The position numbers and the translations under genes are program-made. Below, in pieces: positions 26,129 through 35,005 of a stretch of DNA of 45,000 nt; positions within the stretch are counted from its first letter, which is position 1; every line of letters starts with the position of its first letter. The stretch comes from an uncultured Pelagibacteraceae bacterium (lineage in GTDB: Bacteria > Pseudomonadota > Alphaproteobacteria > Pelagibacterales > Pelagibacteraceae). The stretch lies in NCBI GenBank assembly GCA_902551755.1, contig CACDEB010000001.1, positions 1 to 45,000 on the forward strand. Reading direction: 5' to 3'. The notes beneath the pieces are model-generated. The model saw only the letters and a program-made list of their open reading frames with translations. It had not been told where the DNA came from and ran no database searches.

Positions 26129-26850
26129 CTACTAATTTCTTTCTCAGCAATTTTGATATCTTTTAAATTGTCAATTTCATACCACATTTTTGAATATGTT
26201 TTTGTTTTAAATTTTATTTCTTTATTTTTAATACACAAATTTATAAAACTTGTCATATCGATTTTTTTATTGCTATTTTTTAAATAGATTGAACCCATTT
26301 TCTTAAAAGTTTTATAGGATATTTTAAAAATTCCCATAAACTGGTAACTTGGAAAATTTTTTCCTATTCTTGCTCCAATACTTATTAATTTACCTTTTTT
26401 TATGGTGATATCTTCAGCATCATTTTTAATCATGTTAGATCTGAATCTCTTTTTCCAATATTTTAACCAATTTTTATTTACTGGCATAAGATTTTTATTT
26501 TTATTTTGAAAAAATTTAAGAATATTAATATCAAATATTATATCTCCATAACAAACAACAATATCAGTTTTATCTTTTATGTGATTTTTTGCCAGCAGAA
26601 GACTATGCACCATATTTGTTTTTTTATAATCTTTATTTACAATTTCTTTAAAATTAAATTCTTTTATATATTTTTTTAAAACTTGTTTTTTGTATCCAGT
26701 AACAATTATTTTTTTTTTAAAAAATTTAAAAAAATTTATGTTCCTTTCAAAAATAGTTTTATTTTTAATTTTTGTCATACATTTTGGTTTTTTCCTATAA
26801 TTTTTAGGCAATCTACTTCCACGACCAGCAGCCAAATAAACTAAATACAT
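26122..26850 (-). CDS. Nucleotidyltransferase, probable CTP:phosphoglutamine cytidylyltransferase (Cj1416-like)
   Basis: A 242-residue NTP-transferase of the LicC/phosphocholine-cytidylyltransferase type. YLAAGRGSRLPKNYRKKPKC is the NTP loop with the downstream lysine, IIVTGYKKQVLKKYI follows, VVCYGDIIFD is the metal-binding strand, and MWYEIDNLKDIKIAEKEI is the characteristic C-terminal segment with a second metal ligand. In C. jejuni, Cj1416 of this family transfers CMP to L-glutamine phosphate, giving CDP-L-glutamine. The overlapping hydrolase-like gene (10 bases) and kinase-like gene (7 bases) support the same function. LicC-type phosphocholine activation is the alternative, but no LicA- or LicD-like gene is in the window. 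Confidence 0.74.
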   Translation of the reverse strand: MYLVYLAAGRGSRLPKNYRKKPKCMTKIKNKTIFERNINFFKFFKKKIIVTGYKKQVLKKYIKEFNFKEIVNKDYKKTNMVHSLLLAKNHIKDKTDIVVCYGDIIFDINILKFFQNKNKNLMPVNKNWLKYWKKRFRSNMIKNDAEDITIKKGKLISIGARIGKNFPSYQFMGIFKISYKTFKKMGSIYLKNSNKKIDMTSFINLCIKNKEIKFKTKTYSKMWYEIDNLKDIKIAEKEISRW

Positions 26851-27419
26851 ATTCTTTTAAATAAATTCTTTTCAAATTTTGATATTTTTTTTTGTCTTTC
26901 TGGGTGCCAAATTACACCATAAATTTTTTTATTTTTAAGTTTAAAAAATTCAATAGTTTTATCTTTCGCTAAAGCTAATATTTTAAAATTAGATGATAAT
27001 CTTGAAATTACGTAATTATGATGTGATAGAATAATTTTTTTTTTTCCATTAAAAAACGATATTTGATGAGAGCCAACGTGATTTTTGCTTTTTTTAAATA
27101 ATGCACCATGTTTGTTCGCTATAAAATGCGCTCCATGGCAAATTCCCAAAATTGGAACTTTATTTGCGCTTGCTATCTTATGGTGAAAATTGTTTAATTT
27201 ATTTCTAGTAATATTTCTTAAATTTAATTTGTGTTTTATTAAATCATTACCACCAGAAATAACTAAATAATCAAATTTCTCCTTTTTTTTTTCATATAGT
27301 ATTTTAATTTTAGACTTTGGATGTAAACTTTTAATGAATGATAAAAGTTTAGGTTCAATTGATAACTCTAGTTGATTTTTAAATTTTTTTTTTACAGCCG
27401 GTATTATTCCTATAATCAT
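26841..27419 (-). CDS. Class I glutamine amidotransferase-like hydrolase, probable gamma-glutamyl-CDP-amidate hydrolase (Cj1417-like)
   Basis: A 192-residue stand-alone class I amidotransferase domain. LVISGGNDL is the oxyanion-side strand, ILGICHGAHFIA the nucleophile elbow (Cys94), and YGVIWHPERQ holds the catalytic His and Glu. No synthetase domain is attached. In C. jejuni, Cj1417 of this family cleaves CDP-L-glutamine to cytidine diphosphoramidate and glutamate. Its ATG overlaps the stop of the glutamine-kinase-like gene (ATGA), and its end overlaps the cytidylyltransferase start. PuuD-type hydrolases share the fold, so the assignment rests on the gene order. Confidence 0.75.
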   Translation of the reverse strand: MIIGIIPAVKKKFKNQLELSIEPKLLSFIKSLHPKSKIKILYEKKKEKFDYLVISGGNDLIKHKLNLRNITRNKLNNFHHKIASANKVPILGICHGAHFIANKHGALFKKSKNHVGSHQISFFNGKKKIILSHHNYVISRLSSNFKILALAKDKTIEFFKLKNKKIYGVIWHPERQKKISKFEKNLFKRICI

Positions 27420-29725
27420 ATTAAAATTAATTTTTTATTTTCACAATTTAATTCAATTCTATTTTTATTAGATAGACTCTCAAATATTTCATCCCCAACT
27501 CCAATAGCGGCAGGTATGCTTAATTCTGAACATCTTATAGACATATGAGAATTAAAACCTCCATATTTTGTAACTAAACCTTTAATTTTATGACTAAAAA
27601 TAAAATCAAAACCTGGATCGGCATTCTCAATGCATACTATTTTATTTATTAAATCAAATTTTTTATCTGAAACATTTATCTTTTTTATTTCGCCTTTAGT
27701 AATGTTATTTGTTATAAAATTTGGTGAATTGTCACGAAGATCTTGTAAGTATATATCTTTTGGATTTATTATAACATCGGGCAGTTGAATGATCTTATTC
27801 ACATTATAATCTTGTAAATTATTTCTAATTTTATTTTTTAGTGATTTAACTAAATTTTCGGATGAGAGATTATAATATATATTTAAAATATCGTTAATAT
27901 CTAAGTAAGATAATTTTTTTTTAGAAATATTTAGTTTCTTACCAAATAATTCTAAATTTTTAAAAACTAAATCTATACTTTTTGCAAACACAAACTTTGA
28001 ATATTCTCTTGCCCAAATTGAGTCCTTTATAAAATTAATAAAGTTTTTATGACCACCATAAAAACTCATACTTTTCAAATACTTTTCAATTTTTTTTATT
28101 TGATCTTTTTTGAAATGAAAGTTTTTATTTGTTTTTTTAATTTTCGAATTTTTTTTAAAATATTTAGTATAAGCCTGTGAATAATTTAAAGATGTTATCT
28201 CATATGTATCTGGTCTTAAATGTCCGTATTTTTTAAGAAACATTTTTTTACTAAAGTTCTTAAAGTCTTCAATTATAGAACTGGAAATATTATTTATTGA
28301 TCTTAAAAATAAATCTTTATCTCTAGTTGAAATTATTTTTTTTGAAACCATAGAATTTAATAATTCAATAGCAATAAATCCACATCTCGCTAAACCAGCA
28401 AAAGGTAATGTTCCAAATTCCTTACATTCTTCTATATGCCAGTAAATTTTATCAATAAAATATAAATTACTTTTTTCTACTTTTTTTTGTTTATCTTTTA
28501 ATTTTTCAATTTTGTTTAAATCTATTATTTTTTTTTCGTAAGCAAGTTTATTTATCTTTTTAAGAGATTTGATTAGCAATTTTTTTTCTTTAAGAGACAA
28601 TATATTTTTTAACTCATTTTTGATTCTCTCCTTTGTATTAAAACTATAACAAGAAAATATTATCTCTTTTTCAATTTTGTCGTGATAATTTTTATTATTT
28701 TTAAATTTATTTAAATAAAAATTTACTAATTTTTTTTTAATAGTGTTATCAAGATCTTCTGGCAACCATGAATTAAAATCTATTCTAACATCTATATATG
28801 GAGTTCCATAAAAAGTTGTCATTAAGTGAAATTGTTTTAAATTTGAAAAACCATAGTTTGCTCTGTTCTCAGACCATATATGATCTGTTACTAATTCCTT
28901 GTATAACGATAAAGCTAAAGGTTTAGGTTTTTTTCCAATTATCTCAGCTGGATTCCAGTCTGGCATTACTCCGAAAAAATTATCATTTCCAAATAAATTG
29001 TGATGTTTTTTTTTTAATTTAAAAATTTTTTTTTCTAAACCAGAGAAAATTCTAAGAAAAAACTTATTATTATAGATATTTTTATTACGAATTATTTTAT
29101 TTATGTATAGATTTCTTGCTTGAACAATATGAATATTATTTTTATTATCAATTATAAATTCAACATCTATATCTGAATTAAATATTTTTTTTATTTTCTC
29201 TACAATTATAATTAATTTGTTAAATGGATATTTAAGATTGTATTTTTTATTAACAAAAAACTTAATACTTTTCGTCCTTTTTTTTCCAGAAGTTACGGCA
29301 GATGTATCATCTCCTTTAAAATAATTAATAACATAGCATGGATTATAATTATTGATATCTCTTGAAAGTAGAACGCCTGATATCTTTATATTTTTAACCA
29401 TTTTTTGAATTAACACTTCATTGTTTTTTCCTTTACCTTTTTTATAAGACTCAATCACAAGATTAATCTTTTCTTCTGTCATTTTTTTATTAGCACTAGG
29501 GACATTTAAGAATGAACTATAATAGCCGGCCAGAGAATTTTTTTTTGAGTCTTCATCCGACGCTGAGGACCTTACTGCAACCAAACCTTTGAATCTTTTT
29601 TTAATCTTTTTCAAAATAAGATTCTTATTTTTTTTAAAATTAGAAACCTTAAAATATAAAAATTCTGGTACATTTATTTTTTTATTTTTAAGTTTTATTA
29701 AATTTTGAGCTTTTGAGTTATGCAT
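27416..29725 (-). CDS. PEP-synthase-like phosphotransferase, probable L-glutamine kinase (Cj1418-like)
   Basis: A 769-residue enzyme with an N-terminal PPDK-type ATP-grasp domain and a C-terminal swivelling phosphohistidine domain. Evidence for the first: LVAVRSSASDEDSKKNSLAG (about 48-67), VLIQKMV, and DVEFIIDNKNNIHIVQARN. For the second: VTKYGGFNSHMSIRCSELSI with the phosphorylatable His at about 727, then PAAIGVG. The middle (WNPAEIIG, MTTFYGTPYIDVR, HLRPDTYEIT) lacks a PEP-binding barrel, as in glutamine kinase and rifampicin phosphotransferase. In C. jejuni, Cj1418 (similar length) makes L-glutamine phosphate from glutamine and ATP, releasing AMP and phosphate. Rifampicin phosphotransferase is the main alternative; context argues against it. 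Confidence 0.76.
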   Translation of the reverse strand: MHNSKAQNLIKLKNKKINVPEFLYFKVSNFKKNKNLILKKIKKRFKGLVAVRSSASDEDSKKNSLAGYYSSFLNVPSANKKMTEEKINLVIESYKKGKGKNNEVLIQKMVKNIKISGVLLSRDINNYNPCYVINYFKGDDTSAVTSGKKRTKSIKFFVNKKYNLKYPFNKLIIIVEKIKKIFNSDIDVEFIIDNKNNIHIVQARNLYINKIIRNKNIYNNKFFLRIFSGLEKKIFKLKKKHHNLFGNDNFFGVMPDWNPAEIIGKKPKPLALSLYKELVTDHIWSENRANYGFSNLKQFHLMTTFYGTPYIDVRIDFNSWLPEDLDNTIKKKLVNFYLNKFKNNKNYHDKIEKEIIFSCYSFNTKERIKNELKNILSLKEKKLLIKSLKKINKLAYEKKIIDLNKIEKLKDKQKKVEKSNLYFIDKIYWHIEECKEFGTLPFAGLARCGFIAIELLNSMVSKKIISTRDKDLFLRSINNISSSIIEDFKNFSKKMFLKKYGHLRPDTYEITSLNYSQAYTKYFKKNSKIKKTNKNFHFKKDQIKKIEKYLKSMSFYGGHKNFINFIKDSIWAREYSKFVFAKSIDLVFKNLELFGKKLNISKKKLSYLDINDILNIYYNLSSENLVKSLKNKIRNNLQDYNVNKIIQLPDVIINPKDIYLQDLRDNSPNFITNNITKGEIKKINVSDKKFDLINKIVCIENADPGFDFIFSHKIKGLVTKYGGFNSHMSIRCSELSIPAAIGVGDEIFESLSNKNRIELNCENKKLILI

Positions 29726-29746
29726 TTAAAGTAAAGTTTTTTAAAT

Positions 29747-30763
29747 TTATTTAAATAAATCGTTATAAATTTCTAATATATTTGTTTTTTTTATTTTTTC
29801 TTCTAAAATTGGTAATATAATTTTTTTTTGATTTTCTTTTGCTTTAATATCAGTGAACCGAATTTTGTTATAAATTTTAACATTTTTTAAATTTTGAATT
29901 GTATTTTCTTTTGAATGAATTTTTGCACACGTTTCAATATATTCATCATTAATTTGATAATTAAAAAATAATAAAATTTCCTTAAAAGATTTACTGCTGT
30001 TATTTACTAATTGATTATAATTGATAATTAAATAATCCTGATTTTTTTTATGGTCATTAAAAAAATTTTTCCAATAATTGATATATTTTTCGTAATTATT
30101 AATTCTTGTGTCCAAAATTTTTGAATTAACAAAAAACTCTTTTGAGCTATCTGCTTTTCTTGCATGATATGTGTGGCTTGTGTAAGATGAAATTATTTGA
30201 TCTATCGGATCTCTAAATAAGACAACTGGTCTAATTTGCTTGATCTTATATAAGTCAATTCTCTCAAGTGGAAAACGACTCATGACAAACTTCTCTTTTT
30301 CATAATCTTCATGCTTTAAAAAATTTGCGTTATCAATTCGACCTCTTTCTACCGTAATTTGATTCCACAAATCTGGAGATTGCAATTGTGATCCAGAAAA
30401 AAACATGAAATTATTTAAATTGTCATATTTTGGAATTCCATTACCAATATTATGCATTAATTCAAAATAACTTTGAAGCATAAGTCTAACATAAGTACTG
30501 CCTGAACTTGGTGTAGAAATTAAAAAATTTACTTTATCTTTTTCATATTTTTTTTGATCTTTAAAAATTTCTTTAAATATATTTTTTTTAATTTTTTTCA
30601 TTTTTTCTCTAAAGATTAAATTTGCTATTAATCTTGTATAAAAACTTCTAAGACCTTTTTTATGATGGTAATTTGGATAAAAATTAATTTTTGTAAATTT
30701 AGTAAGTTTAATTAGTTTCCATCTTAGATCTGAATTTAAAAAATTTTTAAATTTGTCTAGCAT
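29747..30763 (-). CDS. Sulfotransferase-fold protein
   Basis: A 338-residue protein of the PAPS-dependent sulfotransferase fold. The 5'-phosphosulfate loop is STPSSGSTYVR (83-93), and the 3'-phosphate-binding pair is Arg184 with Ser192/193 in VVLFRDPIDQIISS. KFVMSRFPLERI and YLIINYNQLVNN also fit the family. The ordinary reading is a glycan sulfotransferase. It lies 21 bases upstream of the glutamine-kinase-like gene, in the same operon. The donor produced by that pathway carries a 3'-phosphate like PAPS, so this fold could instead transfer phosphoramidate. That is speculation. I see no ATP sulfurylase gene in the window. Confidence 0.75.
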   Translation of the reverse strand: MLDKFKNFLNSDLRWKLIKLTKFTKINFYPNYHHKKGLRSFYTRLIANLIFREKMKKIKKNIFKEIFKDQKKYEKDKVNFLISTPSSGSTYVRLMLQSYFELMHNIGNGIPKYDNLNNFMFFSGSQLQSPDLWNQITVERGRIDNANFLKHEDYEKEKFVMSRFPLERIDLYKIKQIRPVVLFRDPIDQIISSYTSHTYHARKADSSKEFFVNSKILDTRINNYEKYINYWKNFFNDHKKNQDYLIINYNQLVNNSSKSFKEILLFFNYQINDEYIETCAKIHSKENTIQNLKNVKIYNKIRFTDIKAKENQKKIILPILEEKIKKTNILEIYNDLFK

Positions 30764-30776
30764 AAGATTTTTTTAA

Positions 30777-31541
30777 TCAGCAAATTGTAAAACCACCATC
30801 AATTACTAAATTTTGCCCTGTTGTATAATTGGTTAGTTCACTTGAAAAATATAATAAAGCCATACTTAAATCCTCTGGTTTTCCCATTCTTTTGATTGGA
30901 ACTTTGTTTGAATATTTTTTAATAAATGTTTTATTTTGCTTAACTTTATTTAAAATACCACCTGGTGAAATACAATTTACAGATACGTTATATTTCGACA
31001 AAAAAACTGCAAAATATTTTGTTATTTGGATAATAGCAGCTTTTGAACCACCATAAATTTCAGAACTAATTCTATCTTTTTTTCCATAAATTTTAAAATC
31101 AGGACTTCTGACTCCGTAGACAGATCCAATATTAATTATTTTACAGTTATTTTTTTGAATTTTATAAAATGCTTTTATTAAATTTATTGTGCCAATTATA
31201 TTTGTGTTAGATGTTAAGGTTAACTCTTTTTTATTCCTTTTTGAAAAATGAGTGACGGGATTATATGCAGCTCCATTAATAATTATATCAATTTTTTTTT
31301 CTTTTTTTTTAATATATTTTAAAACTTCTGATGTTTGTTTTTCATTTGAAATATCAACCTTTTTGAAAAAAAAATTTTTACTGTAAAAAGATTTTTTTTT
31401 TACTTTATCCAGTCCATAAACTTTGCAACCTAAATTTAAAAAAAAATTAGAAATATATACGCCTAATTGTCCACTAGATCCCGTTAATACTAATGTTTTA
31501 TTATTATAATCTAAAATATTTTTTAATTTTAATGAATTCAT
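30777..31541 (-). CDS. Short-chain dehydrogenase/reductase
   Basis: Classical SDR. The frame extends to a TTG at 31547, but the ATG at 31541 (MNSLKLKN) is the better start and gives 254 residues. LTGSSGQLGVYISN is the NAD(P) loop, IIINGAAYNP the NAG-like strand, INIGSVYG the catalytic Ser segment, IYGGSKAA the YxxxK, and NCISPGGI with GQNLVIDGGF the C-terminal landmarks. An SDR of this type (PtmA) accompanies nonulosonate genes in Campylobacter flagellin glycosylation loci. Here it lies 14 bases after the NeuB fusion and 13 before the sulfotransferase-like gene. The substrate is unknown. Confidence 0.85.
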   Translation of the reverse strand: MNSLKLKNILDYNNKTLVLTGSSGQLGVYISNFFLNLGCKVYGLDKVKKKSFYSKNFFFKKVDISNEKQTSEVLKYIKKKEKKIDIIINGAAYNPVTHFSKRNKKELTLTSNTNIIGTINLIKAFYKIQKNNCKIINIGSVYGVRSPDFKIYGKKDRISSEIYGGSKAAIIQITKYFAVFLSKYNVSVNCISPGGILNKVKQNKTFIKKYSNKVPIKRMGKPEDLSMALLYFSSELTNYTTGQNLVIDGGFTIC

Positions 31542-31555
31542 AGTCAATTATAATT

Positions 31556-33934
31556 TTAAATATCTTCCCATTTAATCGGAGTGTCTTTTGAAATATTTTT
31601 TTTCGCAATTCTATTAATTGCTAGCTCAAAATATTTAGGCAATAGCCCCCCTCCTGGACCTTTAATGATCATATTGTTTTTATTTAATTTTTCACCTTTT
31701 TTGATGTTTCTTTTTGCATATATACTTTTCCTTTGAGTATTAATTACAAAATATTCACTTGGTTGGATTTTTTTTTCTCCTGTTCCCAATATTTTTTCTG
31801 ATCCATGACAGAACCTAACTAATTTTTCCATTTCTTTTGGCTCTGATGAAAGAATATGATCTGGACCCTCAAAAGTTTTATCTAAAGTGAAATGTCTTTC
31901 AATAATATTGCAACCTAGGCCCACAGACATCAATGAAACTTCAATACCTGGAAAATGGTCAGATAAGCCAACTGGAATATTAAAACTATTTTTCAAAGTA
32001 TTAATTGCTTTTAAATTTACTTCATTTTCGTTAGCTGGATATGATGATAAACAATGAAGAAGTATAAGATTTTTATTACCTGTTTCTTTGAAAGCATTAA
32101 TCGCGTCCTCAACAATACTTAAATTTGACATTCCTGTCGACAATATTAAAGGTTTCCCTGTGTAACCGATTTTTTTTATTAAAGGCAAATTAACAATATC
32201 TACTGAGGCGACTTTATAAAAATTTACTCTAAGTTTTTCTAAAAAATCAACATCATCTAAGTTAAATGGTGTAGAAAAAATTTCAATTTTTTTCTTTTTA
32301 GCATACTGAAATAGTTTTTTTTGTTCATTATGAGTCAAAGAGAGTCTTTCAAACATTTCATGTATAGTTTCTTGTAAACCATCAGCTTTTTCTGCATATT
32401 TAGCGGATTTTGTAATTTTAGATACTCTAGAATCGGCCTTAAAAGTTTGAAACTTAATTGCATCACAATTAGTTTTTTTGGCCTCATCTATTAACTTTTT
32501 ACCTAGTTCAAAACTACCATTATGATTTAAACCAGCCTCAGCGATAACATAAGTTGGAAATGAATTTCCAACATATTTTTTTCCTAGTTTTACTTTTTCA
32601 TTTAGCTTATTTGAAATATTATTTTTTTTTAAATTATCTTGCATTAAGTTTTTTGAATCAATTATATCAACTAAGTCCATCGATTTGTGAAATAAAATTT
32701 GACTATCAGAATACTCAAAATCTCCACCTGTTCCAAGACTATATAGTCTATCAAATTTGGTCACAAAAAATTTTGTTTTTGATAGTTCGTATTTATAATC
32801 TGTAAATTGAACTGGGTATACAAAATCTTCTTTGTTTTCTGAAAAATTCAATATTTCATTTTTTTTTACCAGTTTTGCCTTAATTAGATCATCAGAGATT
32901 ATTTTTTTAATATCTTTAAAGTTAATCTTGTCAATTTTATCATTTTTTGAATATGTAATTTCTGCACATAAATAAGTAGTTTTACTATCAGATAAAAAAG
33001 GACTCATAGTTTTTGGTTCAGATATACGATTAAAAATTAAGTCTTTTGCTGGATAATAAAGCCAATTTACATTTTTAGGTAAAACTCTTTTTTTATTCAC
33101 ACTTATATAAATCGACCTAATACCTCTAAATTTTAATTTACTTTTGTAGCCAAGCAGATTTGCCGTAAGAGTGATCGGTAGTGTTGATATAATTAAAGTA
33201 CTTTCATCAATATCAATATTTTTGTTTTTAGAAATTTTAATTTTTTTAATCTGATTTTCATGATAATCGAATCCTTTTATCTCTGTATTTAAATGAACTC
33301 TTCCATTTTTTTTTAAAATCTCATCTTTTAAATAGTTATAAATTGGGCCTGTGCCATACTTTCCAACAGCAGTGTACTCGTTAACAAAAAAAGGGCTTGA
33401 TTTATTTGTTAGCTTAACTCTTTTTGGCGCCCAATCTGCAGTCATTTTATTTACATCGATACCCCATACTTTTTCTGGATAATTTTTAAAATACATGTTT
33501 GCCAGAGTTTCTCCTAACTGATTTTTGATGTGGTCAAAAAAATTTGTTGATTTTTCCTTTTTGGAATTAACATCTTTTAACTCTTTAAATATTTTAATTC
33601 TTAGATTTTTAGGATATTTATTTATCGACTCTTTAGAAAGTGGATAGTGATAAAGTTTATCTTTTAAAACATTTTTTGACCAATATTTACCTTTGTATAA
33701 CAATTTACCAAAATTTTTATTCCAAAAATTCCATAGTTTTTTATCAGGAGTATGAAATATATGTGGCCCGGTATCTAAAATATATTTATTCCATTTCCAG
33801 CTTCTACACATACCACCGACCATTTTTTGTTTTTCTAAAATATCAACCTTCCAGCCTCGTCTCGATAAAAGCCAGCCGGTAATTACTCCTGCAGGACCAG
33901 CGCCTAAAATTATTGCTTTTTTAGTTTTTTCCAT
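31556..33934 (-). CDS. Fusion: FAD-dependent oxidoreductase (mutase-like) + NeuB-type nonulosonate synthase with SAF domain
   Basis: One uninterrupted 792-codon frame encodes two enzymes. Residues about 1-435 are an FAD protein of the UDP-galactopyranose mutase/protoporphyrinogen-oxidase type: ILGAGPAGVITGWLLSRRG binds FAD, VGGMCRSW and YILDTGPHIFHT follow as in UGM, and LYSLGTGGDFEYSD closes the domain. Residues about 452-725 are a NeuB condensing enzyme (IAEAGLNHNGSFELGKKLID, AIKFQTFKADS, FSTPFNLDD, LSTGMSNLS, VGLSDHFPGIE, ERHFTLDKTFEGPDH), and 730-792 its SAF lid. NeuB joins PEP to a sugar aldehyde, giving a nonulosonic acid. Met431, in the linker, could initiate a separate NeuB. The gene abuts the upstream Rossmann protein gene with no gap. 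Confidence 0.88.
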   Translation of the reverse strand: MEKTKKAIILGAGPAGVITGWLLSRRGWKVDILEKQKMVGGMCRSWKWNKYILDTGPHIFHTPDKKLWNFWNKNFGKLLYKGKYWSKNVLKDKLYHYPLSKESINKYPKNLRIKIFKELKDVNSKKEKSTNFFDHIKNQLGETLANMYFKNYPEKVWGIDVNKMTADWAPKRVKLTNKSSPFFVNEYTAVGKYGTGPIYNYLKDEILKKNGRVHLNTEIKGFDYHENQIKKIKISKNKNIDIDESTLIISTLPITLTANLLGYKSKLKFRGIRSIYISVNKKRVLPKNVNWLYYPAKDLIFNRISEPKTMSPFLSDSKTTYLCAEITYSKNDKIDKINFKDIKKIISDDLIKAKLVKKNEILNFSENKEDFVYPVQFTDYKYELSKTKFFVTKFDRLYSLGTGGDFEYSDSQILFHKSMDLVDIIDSKNLMQDNLKKNNISNKLNEKVKLGKKYVGNSFPTYVIAEAGLNHNGSFELGKKLIDEAKKTNCDAIKFQTFKADSRVSKITKSAKYAEKADGLQETIHEMFERLSLTHNEQKKLFQYAKKKKIEIFSTPFNLDDVDFLEKLRVNFYKVASVDIVNLPLIKKIGYTGKPLILSTGMSNLSIVEDAINAFKETGNKNLILLHCLSSYPANENEVNLKAINTLKNSFNIPVGLSDHFPGIEVSLMSVGLGCNIIERHFTLDKTFEGPDHILSSEPKEMEKLVRFCHGSEKILGTGEKKIQPSEYFVINTQRKSIYAKRNIKKGEKLNKNNMIIKGPGGGLLPKYFELAINRIAKKNISKDTPIKWEDI

Positions 33935-35005
33935 TTATTTAAAAATAATTTCTTTTTTAAAAGTTTTTGATAGTTTAAGAATAATCTTTTCTTTTGAGGA
34001 TTTATCAACTCTCATAAAATCACCCATGCCATCGCAAATACCGTAAATTATGTTTGGATCGGATGGATTATCCGTGATTAAATCAAATTTTTGTCCTAGA
34101 AGGCCTTGTGAGACAAGTCTGTAATTATTACTTTTTTTAATTTCATAAATCTTTTTTATTTCAAATTCTTTAAATGACTCATTCCCCTCTAAAAGCATAT
34201 TTAAAGATGGACTGACGTCGAGTCTATGAACATATATATTTGACTCATTTAGAAGTTTCAAAGTTTGTGAGTCAAAAATTCCTTTTCCTACATCAACTAG
34301 TAAAACATTTTTCTTAAGATTTCTAATACTGTCAATTTTCAAAATACCTTTTTGATTAGCAGTGCATAAAATAATATCGAATTTTTTAAGATTGCTTTTT
34401 ACTGAGTACATTTTTTTTGCTTTTGCAATAGTTCCATTCGGTTTTATAAAGTTAATTACTTTGCACATTTCGTTTAATCTTTTTTTATTCCTTCTATACA
34501 AATAAACCTCGGCACCTCTCTCTATTAGTCTTAGGCTTAACTTAAAACCGATATTGCCAGCTCCTAATACCAAAATTTTTTTTCCAGACAAATTTCTTAC
34601 TTCTTTTTTGAAATATATTGTAAGAAGATCTTCTGCAGAATTAATTGTAAGATCATTAGCTTTATAAAACCTTAAATATGTTTTTTTAATATTTTCTTTG
34701 ATAGTTCTCTCAACATTTATGATCCTATTTTTTGTTAACTTGTATGATTTTTTTTCAGTATCAACAAAAATCACATCAAAATTTCCATCAACTTTTTTTG
34801 CAATTTTTTTTGCAACAGAATCATCAAATAATACAATTCCAAAATAAACATAATGTTTTGTTTTCCTAATAGGTGTTGTATAAAATAAAACATTTTCAAA
34901 TTTTTTAGTATTTGAGATAAAAAAGGCAGTTTTTTTACCCTCTTTTTTAGCAGTTTTTTTCAAATACAAAATCTTATCCTCAAAATCTTTAAAATAATTT
35001 TTCAT
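33935..35005 (-). CDS. Uncharacterised Rossmann-fold protein of the nonulosonate-type module
   Basis: A 356-residue protein I cannot name. The N-terminal third (1-125) has alternating strands and helices without a clear family motif. KKILVLGAGNIGFKLSLRLI at about residues 142-161 is a strong NAD(P)-binding loop, followed by GAEVYLYRRNKKRL, where Arg residues after the second strand suggest NADP, and DIILCTANQKGI and VLLVDVGKGI in positions typical of shikimate- or alanine-dehydrogenase-like domains. The C-terminal QGLLGQKFDLITDN and IYGICDGMGDF segments look conserved. It shares one base with the aminotransferase stop/start and abuts the NeuB fusion, so it should act on an intermediate of the same pathway. 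Confidence 0.6.
   Translation of the reverse strand: MKNYFKDFEDKILYLKKTAKKEGKKTAFFISNTKKFENVLFYTTPIRKTKHYVYFGIVLFDDSVAKKIAKKVDGNFDVIFVDTEKKSYKLTKNRIINVERTIKENIKKTYLRFYKANDLTINSAEDLLTIYFKKEVRNLSGKKILVLGAGNIGFKLSLRLIERGAEVYLYRRNKKRLNEMCKVINFIKPNGTIAKAKKMYSVKSNLKKFDIILCTANQKGILKIDSIRNLKKNVLLVDVGKGIFDSQTLKLLNESNIYVHRLDVSPSLNMLLEGNESFKEFEIKKIYEIKKSNNYRLVSQGLLGQKFDLITDNPSDPNIIYGICDGMGDFMRVDKSSKEKIILKLSKTFKKEIIFK

Noticed and set aside
27416..29725. PEP synthase or pyruvate phosphate dikinase
   Set aside because: The C-terminal PEP/pyruvate barrel is absent; the chain ends just after the phosphohistidine domain.
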